Shown here in pieces: positions 43,750 to 55,331 of a DNA stretch of 64,000 bases. The notes beneath the pieces are model-generated. The model made no database searches. It was not told the origin of the DNA and saw only the letters and a list, made by a program, of their open reading frames with translations. The position numbers and the translations under genes were made by a program. The DNA comes from AC-32 sp963766375. Its GTDB lineage: Bacteria > Actinomycetota > Thermoleophilia > Gaiellales > Gaiellaceae. Numbering within the stretch: the first letter of the stretch is position 1; every line of letters begins with the position of its first letter. The DNA lies in assembly GCA_963766375.1 (NCBI GenBank), contig CAVXZG010000010.1:1-64000 (forward strand), written 5' to 3'.

Positions 43750-45375
43750 TCAGGCACTCGGGAGCTCGAAGAAGAACGTCGAGCCTTGTCCGGGCTGGGA
43801 CCGGACGCCGATGCTGCCGCCCATCCGGCGGACGAGCTCGCGGCTGATGTACAGCCCCAGGCCGGTACCGCTTGGAACGTGCCTCTGATGGGGGTCGGCG
43901 CGATAGAACTTCTCGAAGATCGCCCCCTGCTCCGACTGCGCGATTCCGATCCCCTCGTCTTCGACCTCGACACGCACGCCGGTTGCCAGCCGGTCCGCGG
44001 AGACGGTGATCGCGCCGCCATGCGGCGAGTACTTGACCGCATTGTCGATCAAGTTCAGGAGCACCTGCTCGATCCGGTCGCGGTCGCCGACTGCAGCGGC
44101 GCCGTCGTCGATCTTCGCAGCCAGCGAGATCGACTCAGGCAGTTGCCCGCGCATCGTCTCGACGGCACCGCGGACCACGTCTGCGAGATCGAGCCGCTCA
44201 CGGTCGACCGACAGGTCGCCGCGGTCGAGTTGGCTCGCGAGCAGCACCTCCTCCGTGATCTGAGCGAGGCGCGTCGCCTGAGAGTCGATCATCACGAGGA
44301 GCTTCTGGCGCTCCACTGGCGAGAGGACGATGTCCTCGCGCAAGAGCGTCTTCGCCGCGCCCAGCACCGCGGTCAACGGCGTGCGCAACTCGTGCGAGAC
44401 GGTCGCGATGAAGTCGCTCTTGGCATCCTCCAACCCACGCTCGACCGTGAGGTCACGGAAGGCGTAGACAACGCCGGCAAAACTCCGAACGGCCACGAAC
44501 GACAGCCAAAGCTCCCGACCCTCGACGTCCACGGGCAGCGTCACCGCTCGCGCCGGAGCGGCGCCCTCGGAGATCGGGATCTCGGCGGCAACCGCTTCCC
44601 AGCCGTTGAAGATCTCATCGGCAGGCCGACCGCGCGCCTCGTCGGCGCCGCGGCCGCTGACCAGCTCCGCGCCCCGATTCCAGAAGCGGATGACCCCGGC
44701 CTGGTCGACGAGGAAGACGCCGTCGCCGACAGCGGCCAGGACCCGCGCTGCATGCTCGCGCTCCGCGGCGGTCGCTTCGGCTCGCGCGCGTGCCGCGGCT
44801 TCCTCCTGCGCGCGTTCGTGCAGCCGGGCGTTGCGCCCGGCGGCTGCCATCAGGCCGATCAGGCCCTCCGCGAGCTCGAGCTGCTCCTGGTCGTATTCGG
44901 CGCGCTCGTGCATGAGCTGCACGACGCCGACGACCTGACCCTCGTGCTTGACCGGGAGCATCATCGCCGACTGGACGCCTGGCGGGCCCTCGTCCGGGAT
45001 CTTCCGCATGTGGCCCTCACGGTCGACGTCGTAGTAGACGCCGCCCGGATCCTTGACCTGCTCGGGGACGTCGTTGACGAGGAGCGGCTCGCCGCTCACG
45101 ATCACGCGGCTTTGCATGCCGCCGCCCTCCCGGTTCAGCGGCAGCGCCGGGAAGATCGCTGGGTCGAGCCTCTCGCCGTCGACCCAGGCGTAGTCGCAGC
45201 TGATGAGCTCCGTCTTCGGGTCGAACGAGGAGACGACCACGCCGCCGTGCGGCACGGCTTCGGCCAGCAGCTCGCGGAAGCGGTCGTAGACCCGGTCGAG
45301 CTCGAGAGTCTCGTTCAGGTAGCGCGCGGCCGCGAGCAGAAGCTCGGCTTTCTCTGCCCCCGTGTGACGGCTCAC
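43750..45375 (-). CDS. sensor histidine kinase with GAF and PAS domains
   Basis: 541 aa from GTG 45375; a GTG at 45393 is an alternative. GAF domain about 10-185 (SSFDPKTELISCDYAWVDGE ... SAMMLPVKHEGQVVGVVQLM), short coiled coil, PAS about 208-315 (RVLAAVGDGVFLVDQAGVIR), HisKA with His328 in ATVSHELRTPLTAVLGAAK, HATPase with NLIDNAVKYSPHGG (N), VEDEGIGIAQSEQG (G1), FEKFYRADP (F) and SGTGLGLYISRELVRRM (G2). No membrane segment is seen, so it senses a cytoplasmic signal. No response regulator adjoins it, making it an orphan kinase. Divergent from the GNAT gene at 45394. Confidence 0.93.
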   Translation of the reverse strand: MSRHTGAEKAELLLAAARYLNETLELDRVYDRFRELLAEAVPHGGVVVSSFDPKTELISCDYAWVDGERLDPAIFPALPLNREGGGMQSRVIVSGEPLLVNDVPEQVKDPGGVYYDVDREGHMRKIPDEGPPGVQSAMMLPVKHEGQVVGVVQLMHERAEYDQEQLELAEGLIGLMAAAGRNARLHERAQEEAAARARAEATAAEREHAARVLAAVGDGVFLVDQAGVIRFWNRGAELVSGRGADEARGRPADEIFNGWEAVAAEIPISEGAAPARAVTLPVDVEGRELWLSFVAVRSFAGVVYAFRDLTVERGLEDAKSDFIATVSHELRTPLTAVLGAAKTLLREDIVLSPVERQKLLVMIDSQATRLAQITEEVLLASQLDRGDLSVDRERLDLADVVRGAVETMRGQLPESISLAAKIDDGAAAVGDRDRIEQVLLNLIDNAVKYSPHGGAITVSADRLATGVRVEVEDEGIGIAQSEQGAIFEKFYRADPHQRHVPSGTGLGLYISRELVRRMGGSIGVRSQPGQGSTFFFELPSA

Positions 45376-45393
45376 GTCGGCATCATCACGCAC

Positions 45394-45957
45394 GTGGAGG
45401 CGTTCGAACAGCTCGCGCAGCGACTCGAGGGGCGACTCGTGGTGCTCGAGCCGCTCGGGCCGCAGCACGTCGATGGCCTGCGCGCGGCCGCCGCCGACGA
45501 GCGGATCTGGGACTGGATGGTCACGCGCGACGTCGAGGAGTGGATCGCCGACGCGCTGCGCGAGGGAGGCCGCCAGGCGTTCGCGATCCTTCAGGACGGG
45601 GTTGTGGTCGGCTCCTCGAGCTACATGTCGCTCGCACCCGAGCATCTCCGGCTGGAGATCGGCAGCACCTGGATGAGCCCCACCACCTGGAGCACAGGCG
45701 CGAACGTCGAGGCGAAGTACCTGCTGCTCCGGCACGCGTTCGAGGTGCTCGGCTGCCGGCGGGTCGAGTTCAAGACGGACGCGCTCAACGAGCGTGCGCG
45801 CGGCGCGCTGGCGGCGCTCCCCTCGGAGTTCGAAGGGATCCACCGCAAGCACATGCTCGTCCGGGGCGGCGAGCGGCGCGATTCCGCCTGGTACGCGGTG
45901 ATCGACGACGACTGGCCGGAGGTGCGCGCGGCCCTCGAGCGCAGGCTCGGCGGCTAG
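45394..45957 (+). CDS. RimJ/RimL-type GNAT acetyltransferase
   Basis: 187 aa from GTG 45394. The opening GRLVVLEPLGPQHVDGLRAA, then EWIADALREGGRQAFAIL, SYMSLAPEHLRLEIGSTWMS and YLLLRHAFEVLGCRRVEFKT with DALNERARGALAALPSEFEG follow the RimJ/L pattern (GNAT_3), which modifies protein N-termini or small amines. It shares a very short start-to-start region with the divergent kinase gene, so their promoters overlap. Substrate unknown. Confidence 0.82.
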   Translation: MEAFEQLAQRLEGRLVVLEPLGPQHVDGLRAAAADERIWDWMVTRDVEEWIADALREGGRQAFAILQDGVVVGSSSYMSLAPEHLRLEIGSTWMSPTTWSTGANVEAKYLLLRHAFEVLGCRRVEFKTDALNERARGALAALPSEFEGIHRKHMLVRGGERRDSAWYAVIDDDWPEVRAALERRLGG

Positions 45958-45997
45958 ACTTCCGGCGCCCGGTATCCGCTACGGAACTGGAGCGTTG

Positions 45998-46658
45998 ATG
46001 GTCGAAAGCGTAAATGTCATCGGTCGCGGCCGCGTCGGCTCGGCGCTGGCCGCCCGGCTCGAGGAGCGCGGCGTTGCGTTGCGCGAAGACGCAGCGGAGC
46101 TGGTGTTGCTCTGCGTGCCGGACACGGCAATCCGGGACGTCGCCCACAGTCTGACCCCGGGCCCATGGGTGGCCCACGTCAGCGGCGCGACGGCGTTGGC
46201 GGCGCTCGACCCGCACGAGCGGCGCTTCTCGATGCATCCCCTGCAGACGTTCACGCGCGCGCGAGGGGCCGAGCAGCTCGACGGCGCCTGGGCGGCGGTC
46301 ACCGCCGAGACGAACGCAGGCCCTCGAGCTCGGGTTCGAGCTGGCGCGCGTGCTCGGGCTGGAGCCGTTCGAGCTCGCCGACGCCGAGCGGCCGCTCTAC
46401 CACGCGGGGGCAGCGGTCGCGTCGAACTACCTGGTCACGCTGCACGAGGCGGCCGCAAGCCTGGTCGCCGCGGCCGGCGCGCCGCCCGAGGCGCTGGAGC
46501 CGCTGATGCGCCGCACGATCGAGAACGGCTTCGAGCTGACCGGTCCGATCGAGCGCGGCGACTGGGCGACCGTGGAGGCCCACCGCGAGGCGATCCGCCG
46601 CGTGCGACCTGATCTCGAGCCGCTCTACGACGTGCTCGCGGAGGCGACGGCGAAATGA
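45998..46658 (+). CDS. Rossmann-fold DUF2520 protein, one frameshift
   Basis: From ATG 45998: VESVNVIGRGRVGSALAARL gives the nucleotide GxGxxG, then LVLLCVPDTAIRDVAHSL and WVAHVSGATALAALDPHERR. An extra base near 46317 shifts the frame; the continuation ALELGFELARVLGLEPFELA and YHAGAAVASNYLVTLHEAAA is the DUF2520 helical domain, ending at 46658 (219 aa). It resembles F420-dependent or ketopantoate-reductase-like proteins and is typically encoded beside panC and panB. Its stop overlaps the panC ATG. A role as ketopantoate reductase is suggested by position only. Confidence 0.8.
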
Positions 46659-47395
46659 AGGTCGTCCGCACCGCCGCCGAGCTCCCGGTCGAGGGCGAGA
46701 TCGGCCTCGTCCCCACGATGGGGGCCTTCCACGAGGGTCACCTCTCACTCCTCCGCGCCGCCCGGGCCGAGAACGAGGTGGTGGTCGCGAGTCTGTTCGT
46801 GAACCCGGCCCAGTTCGCGGAAGGCGAGGACCTCACGAGCTACCCGCGCGACGAGGACCGGGACACCCGCCTCGCCGAGGAGGTCGGCGTGGACGTGCTG
46901 TTCGTGCCGGATGTCGACGAGATCTTCCCTCCGGGGTACGAGACCTGGGTCGAGGTCGGGAGACTGGGCTCGATCCTGGAAGGTGAGCACCGCCCGGGCC
47001 ACTTCCGTGGAGTGGCCACCGTCTGCCTCAAGCTCTTCAACCTCGTCCGCCCGCGGCGCGCCTACTTCGGCCAGAAGGACGCACAGCAGGTGGCCGTGGT
47101 GAAGCGGATGGTGCAGGACCTCGCGTTGCCGGTCGAGATCCGCGTGCTCCCCACGGTGCGCGACGCCGACGGGCTAGCGCTCTCCTCGCGCAACGCCTAT
47201 CTCTCGCCGGAGGAGCGCAAGGCCGCGCTCTCGCTGCCGCGGGCGCTCCAGGCGCGCGACCCGTCGCTCCTGAACGGCCTCGAGCTCGACTACTTCGAGG
47301 TCGCGGAGTTCGAGCCACGCGTCCTCGCCGCCGCCGTGCGCGTCGGCAACACCCGCCTCATAGACAACGTCGTCCTGGAAGGAGAGCCCTCGTGA
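46655..47395 (+). CDS. panC: pantothenate synthetase
   Basis: 246 aa, intact. Motifs: GLVPTMGAFHEGHLSLLRAA (HxGH nucleotidylyl site), FVNPAQFAEGEDLTSYPR, EGEHRPGHFRGVATVCLKLF, YFGQKDAQQVAVVKRMVQD and ALSSRNAYLSPEERKAAL (KMSKS-like). It ligates pantoate and beta-alanine with ATP, releasing AMP. The C-terminal domain is shorter than in E. coli (about 283 aa) but retains the closing strand LAAAVRVGNTRLIDNVVL. Overlaps DUF2520 upstream (ATGA) and panB downstream (GTGA). Confidence 0.95.
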   Translation: MKVVRTAAELPVEGEIGLVPTMGAFHEGHLSLLRAARAENEVVVASLFVNPAQFAEGEDLTSYPRDEDRDTRLAEEVGVDVLFVPDVDEIFPPGYETWVEVGRLGSILEGEHRPGHFRGVATVCLKLFNLVRPRRAYFGQKDAQQVAVVKRMVQDLALPVEIRVLPTVRDADGLALSSRNAYLSPEERKAALSLPRALQARDPSLLNGLELDYFEVAEFEPRVLAAAVRVGNTRLIDNVVLEGEPS

Positions 47396-48267
47396 GCAAG
47401 TACGCATCCTGGACTCATGGAAAGCTGCCGCTGCCCGAGCTCCTCGAGCTCAAGCGCCGCGGGCAGAAGCTCGCGATGGTGACCGCCTACGACTTCCCGA
47501 GCGGGCGGATCGCCGACGATGCCGGCGTCGAGCTCGTCCTCGTCGGCGATTCGGCGGCCATGGTCGTGCTCGGTCACGACTCGACGGTTCCTGCGACGAT
47601 GGAGGAGCTCCTGATGCTGACCGGCGCGGTCACGCGCGGCGCCAAACGCCCTCTGGTGATCGCCGACATGCCCTTCGGCTCGTACCAGGTCACCGACGAG
47701 GTAGCCGTCGAAAACGCCGTGCGGTTCGTCAAGGAGGCCGGCGCCGATGCGGTGAAGCTCGAGGGCGCGGGGCCGATGCTCTCGCGGGTGCAGGCGATCG
47801 TCGGCGCCGGGATCCCGGTGATGGGCCATGTCGGCCTGACGCCGCAATCGGCGACCATGCTCGGCGGCTTCAAGGCGCAGGGACGCACCGCTGCGAAGGC
47901 CGAGCGGCTGTATGAAGACGCGCTGGCGCTCGAGGCCGCCGGGTGCTTCTCGATCGTGCTCGAGGCGGTGCCGGCGCCGATTGCCACCCGGGTCACCGAG
48001 GCGCTGAAGGTGCCGACGATCGGGATCGGCGCGGGTGCGGGCTGCGACGGCCAGGTGCTCGTGTGGCACGACCTCCTCGGCCTCTACGACGGCAAGGCGC
48101 CGCGCTTCGTCAAGCGCTACGCCGACCTCGCCGCCGAGGCCAAGCGCGCGCTCGAGGCGTACGTCGACGACGTGCGCGAGGGCCGCTTCCCGGAGGAGCA
48201 GCACACCTACGCGATCCCGGAAGAGGAGCTCGAGGAGTTCGAGGCCTGGCTCGGGAGCCGCGTCTAG
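47392..48267 (+). CDS. panB: 3-methyl-2-oxobutanoate hydroxymethyltransferase
   Basis: 291 aa, intact, from GTG 47392. TIM-barrel motifs: KLAMVTAYDFPSGRIADDAG, LVLVGDSAAMVVLGHDSTVP (Mg2+ Asp), ADMPFGSYQVTDEVAVENAV, DAVKLEGAGPMLSRVQAIV and VMGHVGLTPQSATMLGGFKA. It makes ketopantoate from ketoisovalerate and methylene-THF, the first step to pantothenate. It ends the DUF2520-panC-panB operon. Its TAG stop is the first three bases of a palindromic element. Confidence 0.96.
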   Translation: MSKYASWTHGKLPLPELLELKRRGQKLAMVTAYDFPSGRIADDAGVELVLVGDSAAMVVLGHDSTVPATMEELLMLTGAVTRGAKRPLVIADMPFGSYQVTDEVAVENAVRFVKEAGADAVKLEGAGPMLSRVQAIVGAGIPVMGHVGLTPQSATMLGGFKAQGRTAAKAERLYEDALALEAAGCFSIVLEAVPAPIATRVTEALKVPTIGIGAGAGCDGQVLVWHDLLGLYDGKAPRFVKRYADLAAEAKRALEAYVDDVREGRFPEEQHTYAIPEEELEEFEAWLGSRV

Positions 48268-48430
48268 GAGGGCTTGGGGGAACGTCGCTCGTCCTCGGGG
48301 TGCTCTGCTCGTTCCGAGGCAAGGACGCAGGGAGTGCCGATAGCCGTAGCTATCGGTGCGACTGAGGACGCCGCATCGGGGCGAGCAGGGCGGCCCGAGG
48401 GCACAGCCGATGTTTCGTCAAGCCCTCCTA
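48265..48430. repeat. 166-nt imperfect palindrome joining two convergent genes
   Basis: Both ends read TAGGAGGGCTTG inward, a perfect 12-nt terminal inverted repeat. The arms match along most of their ~78 nt (for example CTGCTCG with CGAGCAG) and close on CCGATAGC-CGTA-GCTATCGG at about 48343-48362. The left TAG is the panB stop; the right TAG is the stop of the YIP1-like gene on the other strand. It could be a bidirectional terminator or a MITE-like insertion. Confidence 0.75.
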
Positions 48431-48990
48431 GCGGCGGTAGAGCTCGCGCAGCCCGAAGACGAGCAGACCGACGGCCCAGGCGACGAAGGCGAGCTCGATC
48501 ACCGCGAAGGCCGTGTTGCCCGCGCCATGATCGGAGCCCCCGCTGCGGAAGACGTCCTCGCCGTAGACCGCAAGCCGGACGGGCCAGACGGCGAACAGCG
48601 AAAGAGCGATCGGAGCCGAGGCGAACGCAAGCACGTGCCGCGCCTGGCGGAGGGTCGTACCGCCGACAACGCGCGTCGCCCAATGCAGGAGCAGACCGCC
48701 TACGAAGTACACGGCGGTGCCGTAGATCCCGCCGGCGATGAACGCGATCACCGCCACGAGCAACCCGTCCATCGAGACGTCGTCCATCAGCCGTCCGTAG
48801 TTCGGCGTCCACAGCACCGAGGCGATTCCGGAGAGAAGCACCAGCGCGAGCACCGCTTCGCTGCGCGCCCTGGCCGCGGTGTCGGAGTCGTCGCGGAGCG
48901 CCCCGAAGACGTCTCTCGGGCTCACGAGCACGGTCACCGCGCGCGAGAGCCAGAAGCGCTCGTCGGCGTGGGATGCCTCGGCGCGGGCGC

Positions 48991-48994
<4 letters not shown>
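48428..48994 (-). CDS. YIP1-family membrane protein
   Basis: 188 aa from GTG 48994 (GTGA overlap with the uvrA stop). About five hydrophobic segments: AVLALVLLSGIASVLW, GLLVAVIAFIAGGIYGTAVY, FVGGLLLHWATRVVGG, VLAFASAPIALSLFAVWP and AFAVIELAFVAWAVGLLVF. The amphipathic N-terminus SRAVTVLVSPRDVFGALRDD and the mid motif RQARHVLAFASAP fit the Yip1 domain family. Function in bacteria unknown. Co-transcribed with uvrA, probably by chance of position. Confidence 0.75.
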
Positions 48995-51825
<2,831 letters not shown>

Positions 51826-51882
51826 AACCGAGCCAGTCTAGCGACCCCGGAGGACGCGAACAAGTGTTCGCTTTTACCCGGA

Positions 51883-52617
51883 CTAGCTCACGTCGGTGCG
51901 CTCCATCGCGACCGCTCCGGCCGCCGCGAACACGATGCCGTAAACCAGCGCTACCAGGAGACCGGGCCAGAGGTCGAGCAGCTCGCTGCTGCGTTCTCCG
52001 GCCACGGCCACTGCGGCAATCGCGTGCCCGGGCGCGTACTCCTGGATGCCGGCGATCGAGAGCACAGGCTCCCCCACGAGGAGCCAGACCAGCGCGATCA
52101 CGATCGCGGCCGTCTGCCGCCGCAGAACCGCGCCGAGACCGACGCCGAGCACCGCGGCCAGCGCGCCCGCCCCGAGGATGCCGAGGTAGGTGTCGAGGAT
52201 CGGGCGACTGTCCAGCAAGAACGGCACCGACTTCCCCGAGATCCAGGCGGCGGCGATCGCCCAGGTGACGAGCTCGGCGAACCCGGCCACCAGAACGCCG
52301 ACGATTGCACCGGCGATCAGCTTCGCGGCCATAACTCGGGGGCGCACCGGCGACACGAGGAAGGTGTGGGCGATCGTCCCGTGTGCGTATTCGCCGGAGG
52401 ACTGGACGATGCCGACGATCAGCGCGATGATCGCGCCGACGGCGGCGAACTGCACGAGCGAGCGCTGCTGGTTGAGGGTGGCCAGCGACAACTTGTCAGT
52501 CGACAGGACCGTGATCGTGGTGACGAAGCCCGACAGCGCGACGATCAGGAGTCCCAGCCAGAGGAAGAGGCGCGTGGTGCTCAGCTTCACCAGCTCCGCG
52601 CGGACGAGCCGGATCAC
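51883..52617 (-). CDS. ABC-2 type transporter permease
   Basis: 244 aa, six hydrophobic segments, typical ABC-2 subunit: MIRLVRAELVKLSTTRLFLW at the start, QSSGEYAHGTIAHTFLVSPV RPRVMAAKLIAG as the conserved cytoplasmic loop, and a final GLLVALVYGIVFAAAGAVAM. It pairs with the ATPase whose gene overlaps its start by 4 nt. Together they form an exporter, often for lipids or peptides; the cargo is not visible. Confidence 0.88.
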   Translation of the reverse strand: MIRLVRAELVKLSTTRLFLWLGLLIVALSGFVTTITVLSTDKLSLATLNQQRSLVQFAAVGAIIALIVGIVQSSGEYAHGTIAHTFLVSPVRPRVMAAKLIAGAIVGVLVAGFAELVTWAIAAAWISGKSVPFLLDSRPILDTYLGILGAGALAAVLGVGLGAVLRRQTAAIVIALVWLLVGEPVLSIAGIQEYAPGHAIAAVAVAGERSSELLDLWPGLLVALVYGIVFAAAGAVAMERTDVS

Positions 52618-53513
52618 GACGGCCCTTCCGAGGTGAGGCCGAGGAAGACTTCCTCGAGGGTGGCTGCCTCGGTGCGAAGCTCGTGCAGGACGATGCCGGC
52701 AGCGGCGGCGATCTCCCCCACCCGCTCCGGCGGAGCCGCGACCCTCAGCTCGTCGGCCGAGCTGACGGTCGCCTCGAGGCCCGCCTCGGCGAGGAGGGCG
52801 CGCAGCCGCTCGGCCTCGGGCGAGCGCGCGACGGTTCCGCCGGCGGCGCGGGCCATCAGCGTCTCCAGCGGCTCCTGCGCGACCAGCCGGCCGCGGTGGA
52901 TGATCACGACCTCATTCGCAAGCTGCGCGACCTCGGCAAGGACGTGGCTGGAGATGAAGACCGTGCCGCCCCCGGCCGTGAACGAGCGCAGGAAGTTGCG
53001 CAGCCAGCGGATCCCTTCGGGGTCGAGCCCATTGGCCGGCTCGTCGAGCACGAGCAGCTCCGGCAGGCCGAGGAGCGCGCCCGCGACGCTCAGGCGCTGC
53101 CGCATGCCGAGCGAGTACCCGCCCACCCTCCGCCGCGCGGCGCCGGTCAGGTCGACCTCCCCAAGCACGTCGTCCACGCGCGCCAGCGGGATCCCGCCGG
53201 CCAGCGCAAGGACCCGGAGATGGTTCCTCCCCGACCGCGCGGGATGGAAGCTGTCCGCTTCGAGCACGGCGCCGACTCTCCTCAGCGGGTCGCGCAGGCG
53301 CCTGTAGGGCTCACCCGCGACCCTCGCCTCTCCCGCAGTCGGCCGGACGAGCCCGAGCAGAGCGCGCAGCGTGGTCGTCTTGCCGGCGCCGTTCGGGCCG
53401 AGAAAGCCGGTGATGCGGCCGGCCGGGATCGAGAACGTCAGGTCGTCGACGGCAAGTGTCGAGCCATAGCGCTTCGTCAGGCCGCGCACCTCGATCGGAG
53501 GCGCCCCGGCCAT
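52614..53513 (-). CDS. ABC transporter ATPase (drug/lipid exporter type)
   Basis: 299 aa from ATG 53513. Walker A FLGPNGAGKTTTLRALLGLV, Q-loop VGAVLEADSFHPARSG, signature GGYSLGMRQRLSVAGALL, Walker B LLVLDEPANGLDPEGIRWLR and H-loop VFISSHVLAEVAQLANEV. The C-terminal ~85 residues (RSPEAERLRALLAEAGLEA ... TLEEVFLGL) are the usual accessory domain of ABC-2 exporters. Its ATG shares an A with the stop of the upstream PH-domain gene (TAATG). Confidence 0.92.
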   Translation of the reverse strand: MAGAPPIEVRGLTKRYGSTLAVDDLTFSIPAGRITGFLGPNGAGKTTTLRALLGLVRPTAGEARVAGEPYRRLRDPLRRVGAVLEADSFHPARSGRNHLRVLALAGGIPLARVDDVLGEVDLTGAARRRVGGYSLGMRQRLSVAGALLGLPELLVLDEPANGLDPEGIRWLRNFLRSFTAGGGTVFISSHVLAEVAQLANEVVIIHRGRLVAQEPLETLMARAAGGTVARSPEAERLRALLAEAGLEATVSSADELRVAAPPERVGEIAAAAGIVLHELRTEAATLEEVFLGLTSEGPS

Positions 53514-53947
53514 TAGCCCGCGAGTCGCTCGACTAGCCGATACACGCTGCGCGGCTGGGGCACGTGCTGGATCTCGAGGGACCCGGCCACGAGGGTGCCG
53601 TAGCCCAGCACCCGACCGACCAGGCTCTGCTCGAGCTCGAGGTTCTCGACCGCGCGCAGCCGAACCGACGAAGAGCGGCGCCGCAGAGTGCCGTCGACGA
53701 CGAAGAGCTTCTCGGTCGTCACGACGAGGTGCGCGCGCTCCCAGCACCAGACGGCGCGCAGGCAGATGAGCGCGGCGAGGGCGACAAGCGCCGCACCTGG
53801 GAGCGGCAGCGGAGACGGCTGCGCCAGCAGGATCCCGCCGGTGAGGGCAAGCACGACCGCCTGGGCGACGGGCCGCGCCAGCACGACGCCGTGGCGGCGA
53901 GCATCGAAGTAGATCTCCTCGTCGGGAGCGGCGCGCGTCACCCGCAT
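53513..53947 (-). CDS. membrane protein with bacterial PH (bPH2) domain
   Basis: 144 aa from ATG 53947. Two hydrophobic segments (VLARPVAQAVVLALTGGILL and PGAALVALAALICLRAVW) precede a PH-like domain: AHLVVTTEKLFVVDGTLRRR and SSSVRLRAVENLELEQSLVG with RVLGYGTLVAGS. These YdbS/YdbT-like proteins are of unknown role in the membrane. Coupled to the ABC exporter genes downstream, so it may modulate that exporter. Confidence 0.8.
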   Translation of the reverse strand: MRVTRAAPDEEIYFDARRHGVVLARPVAQAVVLALTGGILLAQPSPLPLPGAALVALAALICLRAVWCWERAHLVVTTEKLFVVDGTLRRRSSSVRLRAVENLELEQSLVGRVLGYGTLVAGSLEIQHVPQPRSVYRLVERLAG

Positions 53948-54015
53948 AGCTTCCGCAACGGCCGGCGCGCTCCTGCCGGGTTTGCACCGCTCGGCAGACG
54001 GCGAGAACACGACGC

Positions 54016-55068
54016 ATGGGTGAAACCGCGCGCCGCACGTTCATCGCGACGATCGTTGTCGTGGCGGTCGTTGTCGCCACCCTCGCGCTCTGGGAGCTGA
54101 GGATCCTGATTGCTCTGATCTTCCTCGGCTTGGTCCTGGCTGCCGCAATGCGCCCGGGGATCGACGCACTCGCGCGGCACCGGATCCCACGACCGCTAGG
54201 AGTGGCGCTCCACTACCTCGGCATCGCCGCAGTCCTGGCCCTGCTGCTCTGGCTCGTCGTCCCCTCGGCAGTCGATCAGATCGGCCAGGCGATCGGCGGC
54301 GTACCCACCTCGAAGGAGGAACTGGCGCAGCAAACGAAGCACTCGAGCGGGCTGAAGCACGAGATCCTCGCAGGGGTCCAGAAGTGGCTGAACAACCTCC
54401 CGTCCGCCGGCGGGCTCTTCCGCGGCGCCGTCTCGCTCGGGATCAAGGCGTTCGAGGTCCTCGTCGGCATCTTCTTCGTCTTCGCCACCGCTGCCTACTG
54501 GATCTTCGAGCGCGACCGGACGATGCGGCTCGTCCTCTCGGGCGTGCCACGCGAGCGCCGCCGCGTGATCCGCGACACCTGGGAGCTGATCGACGCGAAG
54601 CTGGGGGCGTTCGTTCGTGGCCAACTGCTGCTGATCGCCTTCGTCGCGATCGTGCTCTCGATCTGCTTCTGGGCGATCGGCGTCCCGTTCTGGCTCTTGC
54701 TCGGCGTCTTTGCCGGAATCGTCGAGATCGTCCCGGTGATCGGGCCCATCGCGGCGGGAGCACTGGCGATCGGCGTCGGCTTGACCGAGTCCTGGCAGGT
54801 CGCCCTTGGCGCGGGCCTCGCAGTACTGATCGTTCGCCTGGTCGAGGACTACGTCGTGATCCCGCGCGTGATGGGGCACGTGACCGGCCTCTCGCCCCTG
54901 CTCGTGCTCGTGTCGGTAACTGCGGTGGGACTGCTGTTCGGCGGCTTCTACGTGCTACTGGCGATCCCGCTCGCCGCGGTGCTGGCCACGCTCGTGGACG
55001 TGATCGTGCGCGACAAGGACCCCGCGGACGAGGACGTCCCGGCGGTGCTGTTCGCCAAAGAGTCTTAG
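54016..55068 (+). CDS. AI-2E family transporter-like membrane protein
   Basis: 350 aa, intact. Hydrophobic pairs at the N-terminus (ATIVVVAVVVATLALWELRI, LIALIFLGLVLAAAMRPGID), a long cytoplasmic or exposed middle (about 80-145) and the family's second half: VRGQLLLIAFVAIVLSICFW, GVFAGIVEIVPVIGPIAAGA and VEDYVVIPRVMGHVTGLSPL, the PerM/YdgG signature. Members include the AI-2 exporter TqsA and Na+/H+ antiporter-like proteins; most are uncharacterised. Divergent from the PH-domain gene. Confidence 0.88.
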   Translation: MGETARRTFIATIVVVAVVVATLALWELRILIALIFLGLVLAAAMRPGIDALARHRIPRPLGVALHYLGIAAVLALLLWLVVPSAVDQIGQAIGGVPTSKEELAQQTKHSSGLKHEILAGVQKWLNNLPSAGGLFRGAVSLGIKAFEVLVGIFFVFATAAYWIFERDRTMRLVLSGVPRERRRVIRDTWELIDAKLGAFVRGQLLLIAFVAIVLSICFWAIGVPFWLLLGVFAGIVEIVPVIGPIAAGALAIGVGLTESWQVALGAGLAVLIVRLVEDYVVIPRVMGHVTGLSPLLVLVSVTAVGLLFGGFYVLLAIPLAAVLATLVDVIVRDKDPADEDVPAVLFAKES

Positions 55069-55304
55069 GCCTTACGCCAGCGGCCGAAGATCAGGCCGCC
55101 GAGGGTGAAACCCAAACCGAACGTACCCACGGAAAAGGCCCCGATCGCGATCGCCTTGCGCCAGGAGGAGAGGCGCTCCCAGCGGCCGATCGCCTCCTGT
55201 TCCTCGGTGGTCAGCGGCTCGCCGCGGCGCTGCTTGCGGATCGCGCCACCGGCTCGGAGCCCGAGGTACAGATCGTCGAAGATTTCGGTGGATTCGTCGG
55301 CCAT
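55065..55304 (-). CDS. 79-aa protein with one membrane segment
   Basis: From ATG 55304: ADESTEIFDDLYLGLRAGGA, then RRGEPLTTEEQEAIGRWERL and one hydrophobic segment KAIAIGAFSVGTFGLGFTLG near the end. Tail-anchored layout with the acidic helical part inside. Its 3' end overlaps the end of the AI-2E-like gene by 4 nt. TATACA lies 8 nt before the ATG. No family recognised. Confidence 0.65.
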   Translation of the reverse strand: MADESTEIFDDLYLGLRAGGAIRKQRRGEPLTTEEQEAIGRWERLSSWRKAIAIGAFSVGTFGLGFTLGGLIFGRWRKA

Positions 55305-55331
55305 GTTTTCAGTGTATAGCCTGCTTCGGCG

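Noticed and set aside
43786..45393. 5' two-thirds of a 723-codon plus-strand open frame
   Set aside because: This part is antisense to the histidine kinase; only the 3' part (45394-45957) is a real GNAT gene.
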